Origin: Citrus sinensis
Taxonomy: Eukaryota > Streptophyta > Magnoliopsida > Sapindales > Rutaceae
Direction of reading: 5' to 3'
Length of the DNA: 64,000 nucleotides
NCBI RefSeq assembly: GCF_022201045.2
Contig: NC_068560.1
Span: 6,294,001 to 6,358,000 of the forward strand
Part shown: positions 24,951 through 42,855 of the stretch, piece after piece
Layout of the letters: each line of letters opens with the position of its first letter
Position numbering within the stretch: position 1 is the first letter of the stretch
Notes under the pieces: model-generated
What the model was told of the DNA's origin: nothing
Seen by the model: the letters and a program-made list of their open reading frames with translations, nothing else
Databases searched by the model: none
Position numbers and translations under genes: made by a program

Positions 24951-26400
24951 CAATCTAATCTAATCTATAGATTAGTGACACAACTTAAAAGTAATTTTTA
25001 ACTCTCAAGTATAAGAGTGTCTTGTTGTATTATAACTCGGTGAGTCCGAGGTCGATCCACAGAGAAAAGATTTAATTAGTTTATTTTATTTTATCTAAAA
25101 ATTAAAATTAAAATTTGAATATAAACAACTTAATTTAAATGAAACTATGGAATTGAACTAGTTAGGGTTATGGATCCACTCTTAGAAATAAATAAAACTT
25201 AATAAATTCTTTTTGCCAATTTGTTTTAGATTTATTACCCAAAAGATTAATTATACAAATTATTATTATTTTCCCTTTAATTTTATGATGGATTAAGTAT
25301 TTATTGTGCCAAAATTTAATTTGTCTACAATAAGTCAAAATACCATTTCACCATGCCTTATATTAAGATCTTAAGAATTTATTGTGCCAAATTCATTTGT
25401 TTGTCTACAATAAATCAAATTTTCAAAATATAAAACATGTATAAAATTAAATAGAAAATAATTTAATTTATAAAATTAAACATAGAATTTGATTAAATCA
25501 TATTTATTTCTTAAGAGTTTCACCTTCCCCTAACTAATATTATTTAGTTAAGCATAATTAAAATAAAAAGAAGAAGTAAAATTGAATTACTTATAATTAA
25601 AAGAAATAAAAACAACTAAAATTGGAAATAAAACTAATTTTATTAATGAAAATAATTATACAAAATATTAAAAACACACCTGGAAATCAAGATTACAAGG
25701 AGATGGAGAGAATTTGAGAAGAAGAGAGTTGTAGAGAGATCATTAAAACATAAAAATGAGGCCTTATTTATAGAAAAATAAATTCATAATCCAGTGCTTT
25801 GCGGTCCATCATAGGCTCCATGCATGTGCTCCTCACAACCCTTAGATCAAGATCCAATGGCTGGTCAAACTTCAAAAGTCAACATCACACATGGCATCAT
25901 TTGACTCGTCCGATTTGCCCAAAGAACGGTTGAGATTTGGCGGGTTAATGGGTGGATCGGGTCGACCCGAATACAAAGATTCGGATCCTCCAACTTGCTT
26001 CACCAACCATTGCCACGTGGCACAATCATGGCCATTGAATCATGAACGGTTGAGATTTAGTCAAGATTGCCAGTTATCCCATGCACTCATATCTATTGTA
26101 AGCTCATTTCATCATCCAATCAGTGCTCGGTCAACAGGAAAAGTCAACTTTTTTTACACAAGCCCAATTTTAAGCCGATCTTGACTGATCTTAAGGTTTT
26201 CGGACCTCCGGAATCCAAATTTGACCTCCGTTTATCTGTTTGGAACCTCGAAGTACGTGAAATTAATAATTTTCCTAATAAACACATAAAAATACACAAA
26301 ATTAAATATATTTAAAACATAATTCATAATTCATAATATATTACATAAACACAAATATAAATTATAACATAAGCATAAAATAACATATTATCGCTTGATA
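24951..26400. repeat. Degenerate non-coding retroelement-like block
   Basis: Includes 'ccgaggtcgatccacagaga' (about 25046-25066), a motif I associate with non-coding parts of plant LTR elements. It also has two copies of 'gaacggttgagattt' (25925 and 26043) about 120 bp apart. No coding remnant or paired LTRs are visible, so the class is unassigned. Confidence 0.35.
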
Positions 26401-27110
26401 ATTAAACAATTTTTAATACTAATCAATTAGTAAATGTAATCAAAATCCAATCCATACATCTGGGATTAAATGCGGATTTGCCACAATCCACATTCAATCC
26501 AATTTTTTTGCGGATTCGATGTGGATTGAAACTTTTACGTCCTATCAAATCCACAAAGTAATTAAATAAAAAATCTAATACAACAATAATTTTACTATTG
26601 ATCAAATTTAAAATTAGACAAGACCTAAATAAATTAATAGTTTTAATATGTATTCAGGAATGTTACGTTAATAGGTATTAATTCAATCAACATATGTATC
26701 AAAACAAAAAGAATTTGGAAGCCATATAACCATTTCAACCTTGCTCCATATCTCTCTCAAATAAAGCTATGTAAAAATTGGAGTAATATGTGCTACACTA
26801 CTCTTTCATCTAAAGATGTCATTCAAAGTTTCAAAATTTAATACACCAAAAAGAATACAATATCCTGATATATTTATATCAATATATGAAAATTAAATAA
26901 AATTTTAGAGTTAATAAATACAAAAGTTGACACTTAAGAGCTTAGATGATTGTTGTCAATGTCCATCTCTAACTAAATTTCAACTTATTCATTTACTAAT
27001 AGTACAACGTTTATAAATTTTAAAATTATAAATTTATTCATATACTAATAGTACCACGTTTATAAATTTTAAAATTATAAAATTTGTTGGATTATTCTGA
27101 TCAACCTTGC
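26401..27110. other. AT-rich intergenic DNA
   Basis: I see no gene. There is one short direct repeat: 'ataaattttaaaattataaa' occurs near 27013 and 27061, preceded by related 'tactaatagtac.acgttt' sequence. Confidence 0.3.
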
Positions 27111-27161
27111 AACTCTACTGATGCAATAACTAAACACAACCAAAGCAAGAACCCAAGAAGA

Positions 27162-27558
27162 ACTGATACCAACGCCAGACACAACAGAGCAAGATAAAGA
27201 ACTTTAAAGACTCAAGACAAAGATAACGTGGTTCGGTACCAAGGTACCTACATCCACGAGCAGGAACAACAGAGCTTAGAGTTTTATTAGCAGATGAACA
27301 AAGAAGGTTACAATGGAGTCTCACAGAGAGCAAGAACTTGATTACACTCACACAGAGAGTTTCTTCTCTCAACAAACTCACACAATGTTCTTGATAACCT
27401 CACACACGCTGATCAGCCCTCTTTCTGAAGCTTCCTTTTTATAGCTATCAGTTAGTACAGCTGGTTATAACAGCTAATTAAACCACCTGGGGACCCACCC
27501 TTGCTGACTCAGCTTCCACCTCAGCTTGTATAACCGAATATAACTAATTTGGTTCCAC

Positions 27559-27560
<2 letters not shown>
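27162..27560 (-). mobile_element. Copia-type LTR with adjacent primer-binding site, antisense
   Basis: Minus-strand reading gives 'gctataaaaagg' (TATA; plus-strand complement near 27437-27449) and then 'cgtggatgtaggtacc' and 'ccgaaccacgtta' (27225-27258), the Copia LTR hallmark. It finishes at 'ttggtatcag' (27162-27171), a match to the tRNA-Met primer-binding site. No polyprotein follows, so this is a truncated element or an LTR with a stub of internal sequence. Confidence 0.6.

Positions 27561-27562
<2 letters not shown>

Positions 27563-27615
<53 letters not shown>
27563..27615. repeat. (AT)n microsatellite
   Basis: About 26 uninterrupted AT dinucleotides directly abutting the LTR. Confidence 0.95.
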
Positions 27616-27619
<4 letters not shown>

Positions 27620-27888
27620 GTGAGTATATATATGAAATTGTATAAAAGATAAAACTTTCTCAAGATTATATTTTTCTAAAAGTATGTATAGGATTGGTCA
27701 TTTTATGAAACTTATTTTAAAAAATTATCAAACACCATAATTAGCTTTAAATTTCTTAAAATCACCTTATTTGTTGACATGAAAAAATAATGTCAAATAC
27801 TTCAATTACAAATGAATTTTTATTATTAATCTAGTAGTTACAAAACATTATTTCTTCTCACGCACAAGATGCACTCATAAATCACACA

Positions 27889-28242
27889 TTACAATGATGT
27901 AGGTGGAGTACAAAAACATATGCCTTTAGGACAGGTTTGTTTTCATCTTTACAGCAAAATCCATTTTTAGATGGACAATCTCTCACACAATTAGAATCCT
28001 GGGTACAACGAATTGGTAACCCTCCGGTGTAGGCTTCAGCACTTGGTAACTCAAAGATTGTGGTGCCTGCAAATTAAATTTTATTGTTTGATATCAATAA
28101 TTCATGATAATGGCAAAATGAAACAAAAGGTGAAATGTGTTAGTAATTAACCAAAAAAAAAAGAAAGAGATATTTGGGACATTGACTAACCATATGCAAC
28201 AATCAAAAGAACCAACAAGAAAGTTAAAGAGGCTTTATACCT
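27889..28242 (-). pseudogene. Secreted cysteine-rich (defensin-like) peptide gene, broken
   Basis: There are two exons. Exon 1 (28242-28191) encodes a hydrophobic leader, YKASLTFLLVLLIVAYG. Exon 2 (28066-27889) is joined through a GTTAGT donor and a TTTGCAG acceptor that keep phase. The exon 2 frame has the cysteine pattern C-x5-C-x3-C-x6-C-C. After a 1-nt shift near 27933-27938, a further C-x4-C-x-C follows, with a stop at 27889-27891. That makes eight cysteines in all, a leader plus CxxxC/CxC layout typical of DEFL/LCR peptides. The codon where translation should start is AGG (28240-28242), with no in-frame ATG upstream. Start loss and frameshift together indicate a pseudogene. Family members are secreted and act in defence or pollen-pistil signalling; which applies here is unknown. 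Confidence 0.5.
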
Positions 28243-28383
28243 TTGTTGTAGTACAAAAAAAAAAAAAAATTGCGCAGATGCTTCTTTGAGGGAAAAAGAA
28301 AAATTGTATGCAAAAACTTTATTTTTGACCTAATATTTATAGAGACGTAATACAAATTGTAAAATGGTAAAGCCATCTTTTAA

Positions 28384-28655
28384 GAGTGCGTTTGGGATTG
28401 AGGCTGGGCAGCTGTATCTTAAAAGCTACAGCACTAAAGTGTTTGGTAAACACTAGTTGTTGTAACTTTTAAGCTACATTGATATAATTTTTCACTTATA
28501 TAATACAAAATCTACTATATTTTTAATCATTTTATCAAAATTATTATTTAAAATTTACATTTACTATATATTATTAATTTTTATTTCATAATTATAGTTT
28601 TTTTTTCACAACAGCTCTAGCTTTTAAGCTACAGCACCTCAATCCCAAACGCACC
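28384..28655. mobile_element. 272-bp MITE with ~18-bp inverted termini
   Basis: The left end reads 'gagtgcgtttgggattgagg' and the right end 'cctcaatcccaaacgcacc'. Subterminal inverted matches occur as well ('agctacagc' on the left, 'agctacagc' near the right end). It is flanked by TAA/TTA, which suggests a PIF/Harbinger target duplication. It has no coding capacity. Confidence 0.75.
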
Positions 28656-29635
28656 TTAAGTTATTTTGTTTCCTTTTTAGTTTTTACTCACCGCGATTTA
28701 ATAACAGATACATTCTTTTGCAACTTATTGCTGATATAGAAAAATTGCAACAAATTAAATAAAGTTACAATAGATGATATCCAAATCATTAAACGTGGCC
28801 CAATAGGAAAAAAGAAAAAGAAAAGGAAATTTTTTTTCTCCCCTATCTTTGCGTTAATACACACACCCACACACATTTTCTATTATTGGTAAAATCTCCA
28901 TCAATCTTAGTCCATAAAGTTAATTGCTTCACTACAATCTCAGTCACCATCTGGACAGGGGAGGTAAGTTGATGATCCATTTCACGTTGTTTAGAAAATA
29001 AACTCCAATATTCATGTAATTTCCATAATCTCTCAAAATTCTATATTAAATAGGTCTATTTGCAACTAAATACCCTGATTTTTTATATTATCAAATCAAT
29101 TTATTTTCTTAAAGTTTTTTAAATTTTAGTTTCAGCTCATATCGTGCCATTGAGCTTTTGATTTTCTTTATAGCAACCATTTCGGGCTTAAAAAACAAAA
29201 AAGGATTCCATCGATCAATTTGACAATATATATATTTTTAGTGTTTTTATGTGATTATGTCCTTTGCTCCAATTCAATCACAATAAATCTTCAAATCATT
29301 CACCATCGTGATTAAATTTGATAATATTAATAACAATGATAACGACAATAAATGTTTAGTTGTTAAATGGATAGAATAAATTTGTAAAAAGATTTGAAGC
29401 ATTACAATTGGTGTAGAATAGTGCTACATATATTAAATTTTTTGTTCTAAAAAAATTATTTCAGATTATGTGGTGTTTATTAATTAATTAATAAAATCAT
29501 ATTAGCGGAAAGTGTGGATCTCCCTTTTAAATTGCTAGAAATAAAATTTTTATTACTCGCATTAATGAGATTTCTGACCATCTGAACCAAGTGGGAGACA
29601 ACAGGGTTTTTCCTAACTTTTGGCCCTTTCAATAA
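28656..29635. other. Intergenic DNA
   Basis: I see no gene, RNA or repeat that I can define in this AT-rich interval. Confidence 0.3.
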
Positions 29636-30340
29636 ATACTCGAAAAAAGGACACCTACACCCTTAAGATTTAAAAAAATGGTCACAAGGACCCCAATTTT
29701 AAAAAAGGGATATTAAGACCCCTTTTTACCTATAATACCTTTTTATTATAATAATTAGAAAATTGACTTTAACGGTTTTTAATTAACACAAATTAAATAT
29801 AAATAATATAATCCATCTAGTAGATTAATAATATTAAATTATTTTTTACATTTAAAATAATATTAAAATTTTAAATTATTATATTTATTTTAATAATATT
29901 TGTAATATTATAAAGATTTTAAATAAATCTTTGGGTTAAATAGATTTTACAATTAAAAAATCTCCATATTAATAATATTGAAATTAACTTTTACATAATA
30001 TTCAAATTAATTTTAATTTTAGTTTATTTATTTTAATATTATGTTTCTATCTATTATTAAAAATTACTTTAATATAATAAAATAAGTGTAGTATATTGAA
30101 AAATATAAAACTATTTTACAATTTTGATTTATTTTGAAATGTATAAATTATTACGTTTATTTTAATGCCATATTTTCATTTATTATAAAATTTTGGGGTT
30201 TTTTTTGGAGATTTATAGAGTCAAAGGGTATTATAATCAAAAAAGGGGTATTGGTGTCCTTCTTTGAAAACTTGAGGGTCTTTGTGACAATTTCCCTAAA
30301 TCTTAGAGGTGTAGTTGTCTTTTTTTCTAAATACTAAAAA
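29636..30340. mobile_element. ~705-bp long-TIR foldback element
   Basis: The left ~120 bases ('aaaggacacctacacccttaag...ggtcacaaggacccc...') and the right ~130 bases ('aaggggtattggtgtcc...gggtctttgtgacaatt...cttagaggtgtagttgtcttt') are inverted copies at roughly 75%. The interior is almost pure A/T. This is a typical non-autonomous long-TIR element. The target duplication is not resolved. Confidence 0.6.
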
Positions 30341-33300
30341 ATAATAATAATCACTAGAAACAGTCAAAATTAACAAATAATTAGGCCTAAACCATTACAC
30401 TTATTAGGATTGCCAGAACAAATTGCAAGTGTTGGAAATAAGTGTTCGTCCAATAGCAGCTCATTGCCAACCATTTGATGGGCAAATGTAATGACATTAA
30501 TTTTTTGTGTTTATTAAGAACAGTCTTTTATTTAGATGACTGGATGGAGTTTTACTAAACCCAGATTTTTCCTGAAAATAAGATGGACGATTTACATTTA
30601 GATCATAATGTAAAATTATATGAAGCATTATGAAGAGTTAGACACCGACTAAAAATAATTTTTAGGCTATATATATCAATTTGGATAACGTATTCTTAAC
30701 TCATGACTTAATTTTTGAATATATCATTAGTCTAGAGCTTCTAAAAATATTGCACTCAAAAGCGTTTATGTGCTAACAATAGGCTCACTTGCTTGGTTCA
30801 GGCAAATTTTCTTTGTCAACCGGGCCTATGAGGTGCAAATTTTCAGATATAAATTTTCGCTTGCATTCTGCAACCAACCTTAATTCATACATATTGAATA
30901 TTAAATAGTAATTATTTAACAAGATGTTCTTAGGATTCATAGCCTAAAGCTACATTCATGTTTTAAAATAAGAATTTTATTGTGGGCATTTTCATGTAAA
31001 CGATTCGGAACTACCTGCCGTAAAAAAGTTTACATCGTATAACGTTAGTACGACAAGTCATGTGACGCCTCAAAATAAATTTGACACGTCTTTTATATAT
31101 TTTTCGCCGAGATGACAGCTCTTGATCCTTATCACTTGGCGCCAAAACCAACTTTTCATAAACTCCTCCTTCTCCAATAACACATATTCGCACTAAAACC
31201 TCCAATTGTTTGTAATATAAACCCACTTCATTTCAAAGCTAAGCAAATATAAATACTCATAGCTACCCATCCTCGTTGTATGCATCCCCTGTTAAGCAAA
31301 AGGTCTGCTGCATTAGCATGGTGATAGCATAGAGTTTGAGAACTCTAAAATTAAGTTGCCTAAAAAGGATAGCAATTTGATCTGAAATCATTTATCCCCT
31401 TTTACACGATTTAATTTCTCAGTGATGTATGTATAGAGTTTCTGAACTGGAGTAAAAACTTGAAACATAATGTACGGTGCAGAAAGAACAATACATAAAA
31501 GCAACAACAATTAAACAAATGTATGATTGCAGTTACAATCACACAAATTAAAAGAAATTTGATGAGTCAAATCAGATACAGCAACGTTCAAATCACGTGC
31601 CAGTTTACGATAGGAAAAAGGAAAAACTGATCACATAAGCAAATTCACTTTCATGTCTGTTGAAGCATAATATTATTACAATATTGAACATTAATTCTTT
31701 CATTAAAGAAAAAATCTACATAATTCCTAGATGAAATTCAAAATTAACTTTATTGGCTGACAAATTAATATTGACCAACAATGATGGTTATTAACAACAT
31801 AAAAAATAAAGTTTAGTCTTATAAAATCATTAATCACCGTTTGCCTCTCCTGTAAACTGGAGTTATGTTTCTTTTGTGAGGAAAATTGAACCCTCAAGAA
31901 CACAGACAATTCAAACCAAACCCTGTTCCAGCTATTGCTAATTTAACCAAAGGATTTGTTTGACCTTGCAATTTAAGCATTTGGCTTTGCCTCTCCTAGT
32001 TCTCTTGCTGCTCACAGGAGCATTTTCATCTGCAAAAATAGCCGAGGCTTGTTAATAACTTGAACTTAATAATAAATTACAAAAAACTTAATTAAATTAA
32101 ATTGTCCTTAATAATAGGTGCTACATTTTTCTGCTAAGAATGGGTGCTGAATTTTTTTTTTTTTTTTAAGGGTGCAATAGCCCCCAGCCAATTGCGAAAT
32201 ACTCGCACCTTGATATATTCTTGTCATTACTTTTTACTGTCAACATTCCTAATTGATCTTAACATTTTACGAAAAATATATGTATATACCTGAATCTTTC
32301 TTCTCTGCCAGCAGGATAAGATTATGAAAGTTTAAGTTAATAAAAAATTAAACCATTTGATCATTATTCTTGAATACCCATATTACATGCATCTGGCAAT
32401 TGTTATGCAATTTGCTGCAAATGAACTATTCTACGCACTTCATTTTTACTTTGAGATGTGCGTGGATCTAAATGAGACAGATCGGTCACTTTTCACTAAG
32501 GATCATGCCTAACCTTATAGATATTTTTTCTTTCTCCTAATGGAGGAAAATTTGTCTCATCAAAATGATAATCCATAAATCGTGCGGTAAATACATCACC
32601 CTTCAGTGGTTTAAGATATCTGATAATAGATGGTGAGTTAAATCTCACATATATTCCCAATCGACATTGGAGTCCCATTTTCATTTGTACTTTAAGATAC
32701 CGTTTAATGGTTTTACTCAATCATTTTCAAATAGTTTTATTTAACTAATCACTCAAGTTTAAATATTGAGACCAATCGCTTTACCTTTTTAATAGATTAA
32801 AAAGAATATATTTTTCAACCCATTTGAAATTGCTATTGACTTTTTATAACCACTGATTAATAAAATATTGGCACATGGCAAAATTTTTTTCTTAAATTTT
32901 TTTCAAAAAACGTGACAAGTGTCAGAGTATGATTACTTGGTGGCTCCATATATGATTTTGACATGAAATCATTGGTCTACCATAGAATTTCTGACTGGCG
33001 ATGCTGACCATATATTCATAAGAGTAATTAAATTATAATAATTTGTAAGATTTAATTTAATTATATTAATTTGGAAGATTTAATTTTATAATAACAAATT
33101 AAATAAAGAATAAATAATAAAAAGACCAAGTAACTCACCTCAAAGTAAGAACCAAGCTTAGCTTTGAGAGACTTACTTTTTTAAAGTAATTTTATATTTT
33201 TGTTTTTCTAATTTTTATTATTATTAATACTCTCACAAAAACTAGTCCTAAAAACGTCTGAAATACATAACTCCTACAGTACTTGCGGCCTTCACCAAAA

Positions 33301-33400
33301 CTATAAATTTCACCTTTTTTCCTATAAATGGAACAATGAGATGATGTCTCCTCGATGACATGGTATTTGTGAAGTTGAATTCGAAATAATTTTAATAAAA
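30341..33400. other. Gene-poor intergenic DNA
   Basis: No gene is supported. A few short frames exist (for example minus 31226-31011) but lack recognisable domains. A pair of splice-compatible short open stretches on the minus strand (about 32330-32290 and 32030-31940) is too weak to call. Confidence 0.3.
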
Positions 33401-35708
33401 GTAAGATATTATTTTTTAATGATTATATGGAATAATAATCATTACAATCACAACTGAAAAAAAATAAAAATATGAGTGATCACAACATTTGATTCCTAAC
33501 TGTGAGTTCCAACTACTGTTTTAACTGACGAATTAGAGTTAAAATAGGCTATATCCTCATCATTGGTATTTTTATTGTCTACGATCAAAATGAATCGTTA
33601 CAAGGTAATTATCAAAATGTCTTTAGTTAATTATTATCCTCAGTATTATTATTATTATCCATTATAACAATAACAATAACAATACAAAAAAATAGTAATA
33701 ACAATAACAACCACAACAACAACAATAATATTTTAATAGGCACATATGCTTTAGATAAAACAGTTGTTTAATGTTTTGTAGACAAACAACTAGTTGTACC
33801 TAAGAGAAAGAAGTAGACGACATGTCTTCCTATACTTTCATATAACCGACATGTGTAAATAATATGTGCTGCTGCATATGCTAGTTGACTTGTGGTTTAT
33901 TTTTTAAAATGTAACCGACATGTCATATTTTTCATATATAAGATAAAGACACGACGTCTACTTATTTTCTTGACAAACGACACATCATCTTTAATGTTGA
34001 ATTCCCAAGGATTTTAATAAAAGTAAGAGATTATTTGTTTTTCAATAGTTACTCGAATAATAATCCTTACAATTGTAATTGTGAAAAAAAATAATAATAA
34101 ACAAAATATGAGTGATCACAATTTTTGAGTTCTAATTTGGAGTCCCAACTATGGGTCATTCATCTATTAAATCATGAATTTTATAATTCATAAATTACAT
34201 ATTTATCATCTAATAGATATGTTACTCAATTTTAAGGTAATTATAATAAGAATTCCTATTACAACTGCGACTATTGATTACAATTAAAGCCATGATTACG
34301 ATTATGTGTAATATTTTATTAAAATGATATAAAATATGCTATTTTAATTAGTTAACTGGTAAGTACAAAACGCAAACAACCATTTAACAGATTTTCATAT
34401 TCAAATTTAGTGATTTTTTAAATTAAAAAGAAACTACATAATATCATATGAAATAGAAATTAATGATTGCCTTCTATCTATAATGTTCATCAATTTACAA
34501 ATGAACAACATTAATTCATTAATCATTAATCTTGCATTTAGTCATAATCAAATGGGAATTTGATTGATGGTTGGGCACACTTGAGTTATTTAATTTCTTC
34601 TACACCTATTTCATTTAAAAACATGTATTTATAAGCAATATTTTAAAATTTTAAAATCTGAATATTAACTCAATTATGTCATTCTCTAATTTACTCTTCA
34701 GTTTGTTCCAAGGTTTTTTTTTTATCTTTTACTTTTTCATTTCAAAAATATCAAATAAAAAAAAATATTTCAAAGTAAAATAAATTTTTATGCTAAAAAC
34801 GCTTGAAACTTTCAATTTGTGATGGCCTATATAGTAGAATATGTGGATCTGAATTTGCCCATTTATGAGAGACAAGCATTAACATTTGCTTGCAAGTGAA
34901 CATTGAAAGAAAATATGTTGAGTGGTGAGAATATGAGGAATCGGAAATCGAAAATAAAGGTTGATTAGATAATTTCATTGAAAAAAATATTTTGGCAAAA
35001 AAATAATAATAACTAAGAAAAGGCTGTTAAAAGAAAATTGGTGGGTTATTTGAAATATTCCCATCAAAATATGATATACATAATTTCTTACAAAAGTTAA
35101 TTTTAGGAAAAAAAATTATAACATGATCTAAGTTGTCAAATTATTTGTGATATTTTTTTGAGATAAAAATTTATGATGTGTAACACTACTCTTAATTGAA
35201 AAATGATTGATGACATATCCATAGCTATTTGTTTACTTCATTTTTATGATTATGTAATTGTAGAAGAATTACTTATCTTCGTATTTACATATGCTTAAAA
35301 TTAAATAAAATTCTCTATAAATTATTATATCTCTTATTTATTTTATTTCTTTCTCTTGTTATATTGCTAGGCTCCAAGTTGAAAACTAATTTAACAAAAT
35401 TTTTATTTCTTAATAATTTTTTTTCTTTTTTTTTTAACTTCTTTTCAATAATTATGGAATGAAATTTCTAACCGTTTTGTTAGCGGTTTGGAGAAACCCG
35501 AAATGGAAAAATCTCTTGAACCGTCCGGTCCAATTCCATTACACCGAACCGTCGTCGTTCCATCAAGACGCCCACAAACCAAATTGCACTTCAAAGGTTT
35601 AACAGCTTTGTTCCCCCAATCTCACCCTTTCTTCGAAACGGCTACTTTGTTTCAATTCAATAAAACAATCAACAAATCAAGCCAATAATTTTCGCAAATA
35701 AAGAACAA

Positions 35709-40027
<4,319 letters not shown>

Positions 40028-40189
40028 AGCATATAAAAATGTTTCCTTCACCCTTCTGGTAAGGGCACCTTGTATGTATCTAACCCTTACAAACAGGTTC
40101 TCTGTCATCTTTTATCTGCTTGCTTTCAGCATCTTTTTTTCTCTCATTGCAGCATATAAATAAATTTAAAAATTTTTAATTTTAAAATA

Positions 40190-40330
40190 TTGGTGATTCG
40201 CTAAAGAATTTCATACGACGAATTTGTGATTTTTTCATCTTGGGATAAACACAAAGCTGATGCAATCAACTCATCATGCCAAAATTTATGCACCTGAGCC
40301 GCATAAGATACTTGACTGGTAAGCTTGACA
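40190..40330 (-). pseudogene. SLF/F-box gene fragment
   Basis: On the minus strand, 'catcagctttgtgtttatcccaagatgaaaaa' (given here only as position 40232-40263) corresponds to the VTSALYLFHDEK part of the SLF genes at 44.3 and 46.5 kb. The stretch is short, has no start or stop and is duplicated at 59675-59815 in the second segmental copy. Confidence 0.45.
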
Positions 40331-41039
40331 AAATTTCAATCGTTATATCATCAGAACATAAATGATTTGAAAGAGAGGGGAGACCACAACATGAATAAGT
40401 TAATTAGTTAGTGTCATAAAGAGGGATTTGGATTCATTAATTGTTGACTTTTGTGCTGGCTCTAACAAAGCTTTGATCATAAATTGGCAATCCATTTGGA
40501 AATAATTTTCAACCCCCAATCTATAGCCCATCAATCACCCACTTGTAATTTCCCAGGCATGTAGAGCGTAAACCATTTTACGAGGCAATGCATGTAGAAC
40601 TTAAAAGGGATAGAAATTTCACCCACTACACACTAATCCTTGATCCCAAATCTACTTGTATTAATGTTTATAATTAATTTCTTCTATTTAATACTAGTTA
40701 ATAAAGCTACATAGGTAAGTGCAATAAGGTTTCGTGCATTGGAACCCATGGTTATCGACCTGAATCCATTAGTATGGATCATTTTCTTTTCCAATTGAAA
40801 TCCATTAGTATATGGAAGAGTGAAAAAGTACTTTCGTTGTTTTGGAATAAGAAGTCTTCGTATCTTAATGCATGTATTTAATGTATTCGGGACTATTAGA
40901 ACTTATTACTCAAACTTAAGTTATTGTAATTGCAATAAATATTCATGGCTGGTTGAGCTACACACAAGAGGCTCTTTATCCTCTCATTATATTGTCACTA
41001 GACTCTCTTTGTAAATAAAAACATCATCCGGATCGGTAA

Positions 41040-41540
41040 TTTAGAGATCCCTAATTTCTTATGTATGAATTCAACATATATAGATTCTTAAATAAATGCG
41101 CCATTCTTCCACAATCCATAATGTCTAGGAATACTGAAGAAAGGTCCAATACTAAATAGCGATCCACTTGACGATCATATATTTCTCCAACTATTTCTTC
41201 TGAATGTGTACACTTGATCATTCGACAGCTTACCGTACTTTGTTTTTTCTCATCCCACGAGTCTTGTACCAATAATCAACTTAAAAGTCATTGTATAATA
41301 TGCAAAATAAACCATCATATTAGTCCACGAAATTGTCAAAACGTCTTATAATTTGGCTTTCAATATCTTCATATGATAAATTAACTTGTAAGCGTTTCAT
41401 CCTGGAATAAATACGAAGCTGATGCAATAATTTCCTTACCAAATTCCACAGAATCAACGAATGCATTAATAAAAAGACGAGTTTCAGCATTGTTGTTCTG
41501 GAGATGTGAGATTCGAATCCCCGCACATGAGTAGCCTGGG
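41040..41540 (-). pseudogene. SLF/F-box pseudogene fragments
   Basis: Two minus-strand pieces match the middle of the SLF genes. 41526-41320 contains NLSYEDIESQII, equivalent to NLSYEDIKPQIH of SLF1. 41272-41051 contains DRQVDRYLVLD, equivalent to DHQLDRYFVL. The pieces are out of order with frame breaks and lack the F-box itself. A diverged relative of the same fragment sits at 60590-61440, where a SINE has entered it. Confidence 0.7.
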
Positions 41541-41839
41541 AATTGGATTGCCGTTACCTAAATTAACCCAAAAAAAAAGCTTAATTTATTCTTATTTGAA
41601 TTCTTTTTCTATCAATTTAAATCACATAAGTAGATATTTTGACCGAGTGTTTTTCAATTAATATGATTTGGTTGGCTATTCGAGTTCGATTATAGGAGAG
41701 GTAAGGAGCTAAAATTTTAATTTGAACTCAGCTACCCCTCTATCTTTTTAAAAATACAAAAATAAATTTAACAATCGTTTAAATTTACATAATTTAATTA
41801 TCTTTTGTTTCTTTGCCGTATCAGCTGCTTAAGCAAGCA

Positions 41840-42270
41840 TAAGTGCAGGTGGTCAACAGTGAACAGTAACACGGTTTGCACACGGCGAATAGTAACATGG
41901 TTTGAACAGTAACGGTTTGAATAGTAATGTGGTTTGAACAATAACGTGGTTTAAACAGTAACACAATTTGAACAATGTTATACGTTTGGTTATAAATAGC
42001 GAGGAGAGGTTAGAGCTTGAATCATCCCAATTTTGAGAGCAATTGCAAGTGAAACAATTTGAGAGTTTTGAGAGAGTTTTTACTTGAGTGTTAGGAAGAT
42101 TCAATTAGGTGTATTGGGGTTGTGGGTATTGACAATTTTTTCCCACTTTCGTAAAATTCTATTATTAGTCAAATTATCTTCCGGTCTTTATCCGTGGACA
42201 TAGGGATTACACCGAACCACGTAAATTATTGTGTCATTTTCTTTGCATTTGTTTACATAATATTTATATT
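41840..42270 (+). repeat. LTR-like segment with 'gaacagtaac/cggttt' minisatellite
   Basis: 41860-41970 holds about six degenerate copies of 'gaacagtaac.cggttt'. A TATA-like 'ggttataaatag' follows at 41990, and then the Copia-type LTR 3' hallmark 'tccgtggacatagg...ccgaaccacgtaaatt' at 42190-42226. The segment recurs at 61755-62150 with several substitutions. It lies just downstream of the S-RNase gene. No coding region is attached. Confidence 0.5.
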
Positions 42271-42855
42271 TCTCTAGAAATTACAGTTTCCGTAATATTG
42301 GTAATTGCTCAACCCTGCACTTCTGCAACAAGTCAAACATTCCTAGAAATAAAATATTAAATTAAATTGAGGGAAAAAATAATTTACAGTGATTTATTCT
42401 TGTTATTTCATCATCCATCCAACTGTGGACAACTCAAGGACTCGGCAACAAAGTTGTTGTATTACCTACGGTCTACCCAAGAAGAAAGCCCTCGTTTAGC
42501 GCTGCAAAACAAAAATTCTGTATTTTAAGAAAAGGTGAAAAAACAGATGGTAAGTGGATAATTTTTTTTTAATTAATTAAAATTTTTTAAAAACATTGAC
42601 GCATTAAATTATGCCACTTGTCAATATTTTAAAGCATGAAACTTTTGCTAAAAGTAATGTACCATGTATCATAATATAATACCTTTTATTTACATCGAAA
42701 CAGACCATAAACACTAAGAGAATGTAGGAATGGTAGGAAAGCACGAGCTTATGGACTGAGTACAAATTAAAAAGTTTAAATTATTAAAGGACAAATTAAT
42801 TTTCAACATTTTAAAAACTGATAACAAATTAACATCCGAACGACCCAACACATTG
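42271..42855. other. Downstream flank of the S-RNase gene
   Basis: No gene. The left part (to about 42500) is shared with 62200-62403. Sequence identity with copy 2 then stops, and the stretch 42835-42855 next to the S-RNase stop matches 63841-63862 instead. Confidence 0.5.

Noticed and set aside
27130..27381. 83-residue minus-strand ORF
   Set aside because: It lies inside the antisense Copia LTR and shows LTR hallmarks rather than coding features.
31940..32330. Possible two-exon minus-strand gene ending KRTRRGKAKCLNCK
   Set aside because: The junction phases are compatible, but no start codon, leader or homologue is recognisable and the segments are very short.
35488..35690. Separate ~61-codon protein gene upstream of YY1
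   Set aside because: It is present in both copies but with several amino-acid changes and no recognisable domain. It ends ~20 bases before the YY1 ATG, so it is best treated as 5' UTR or a possible uORF.
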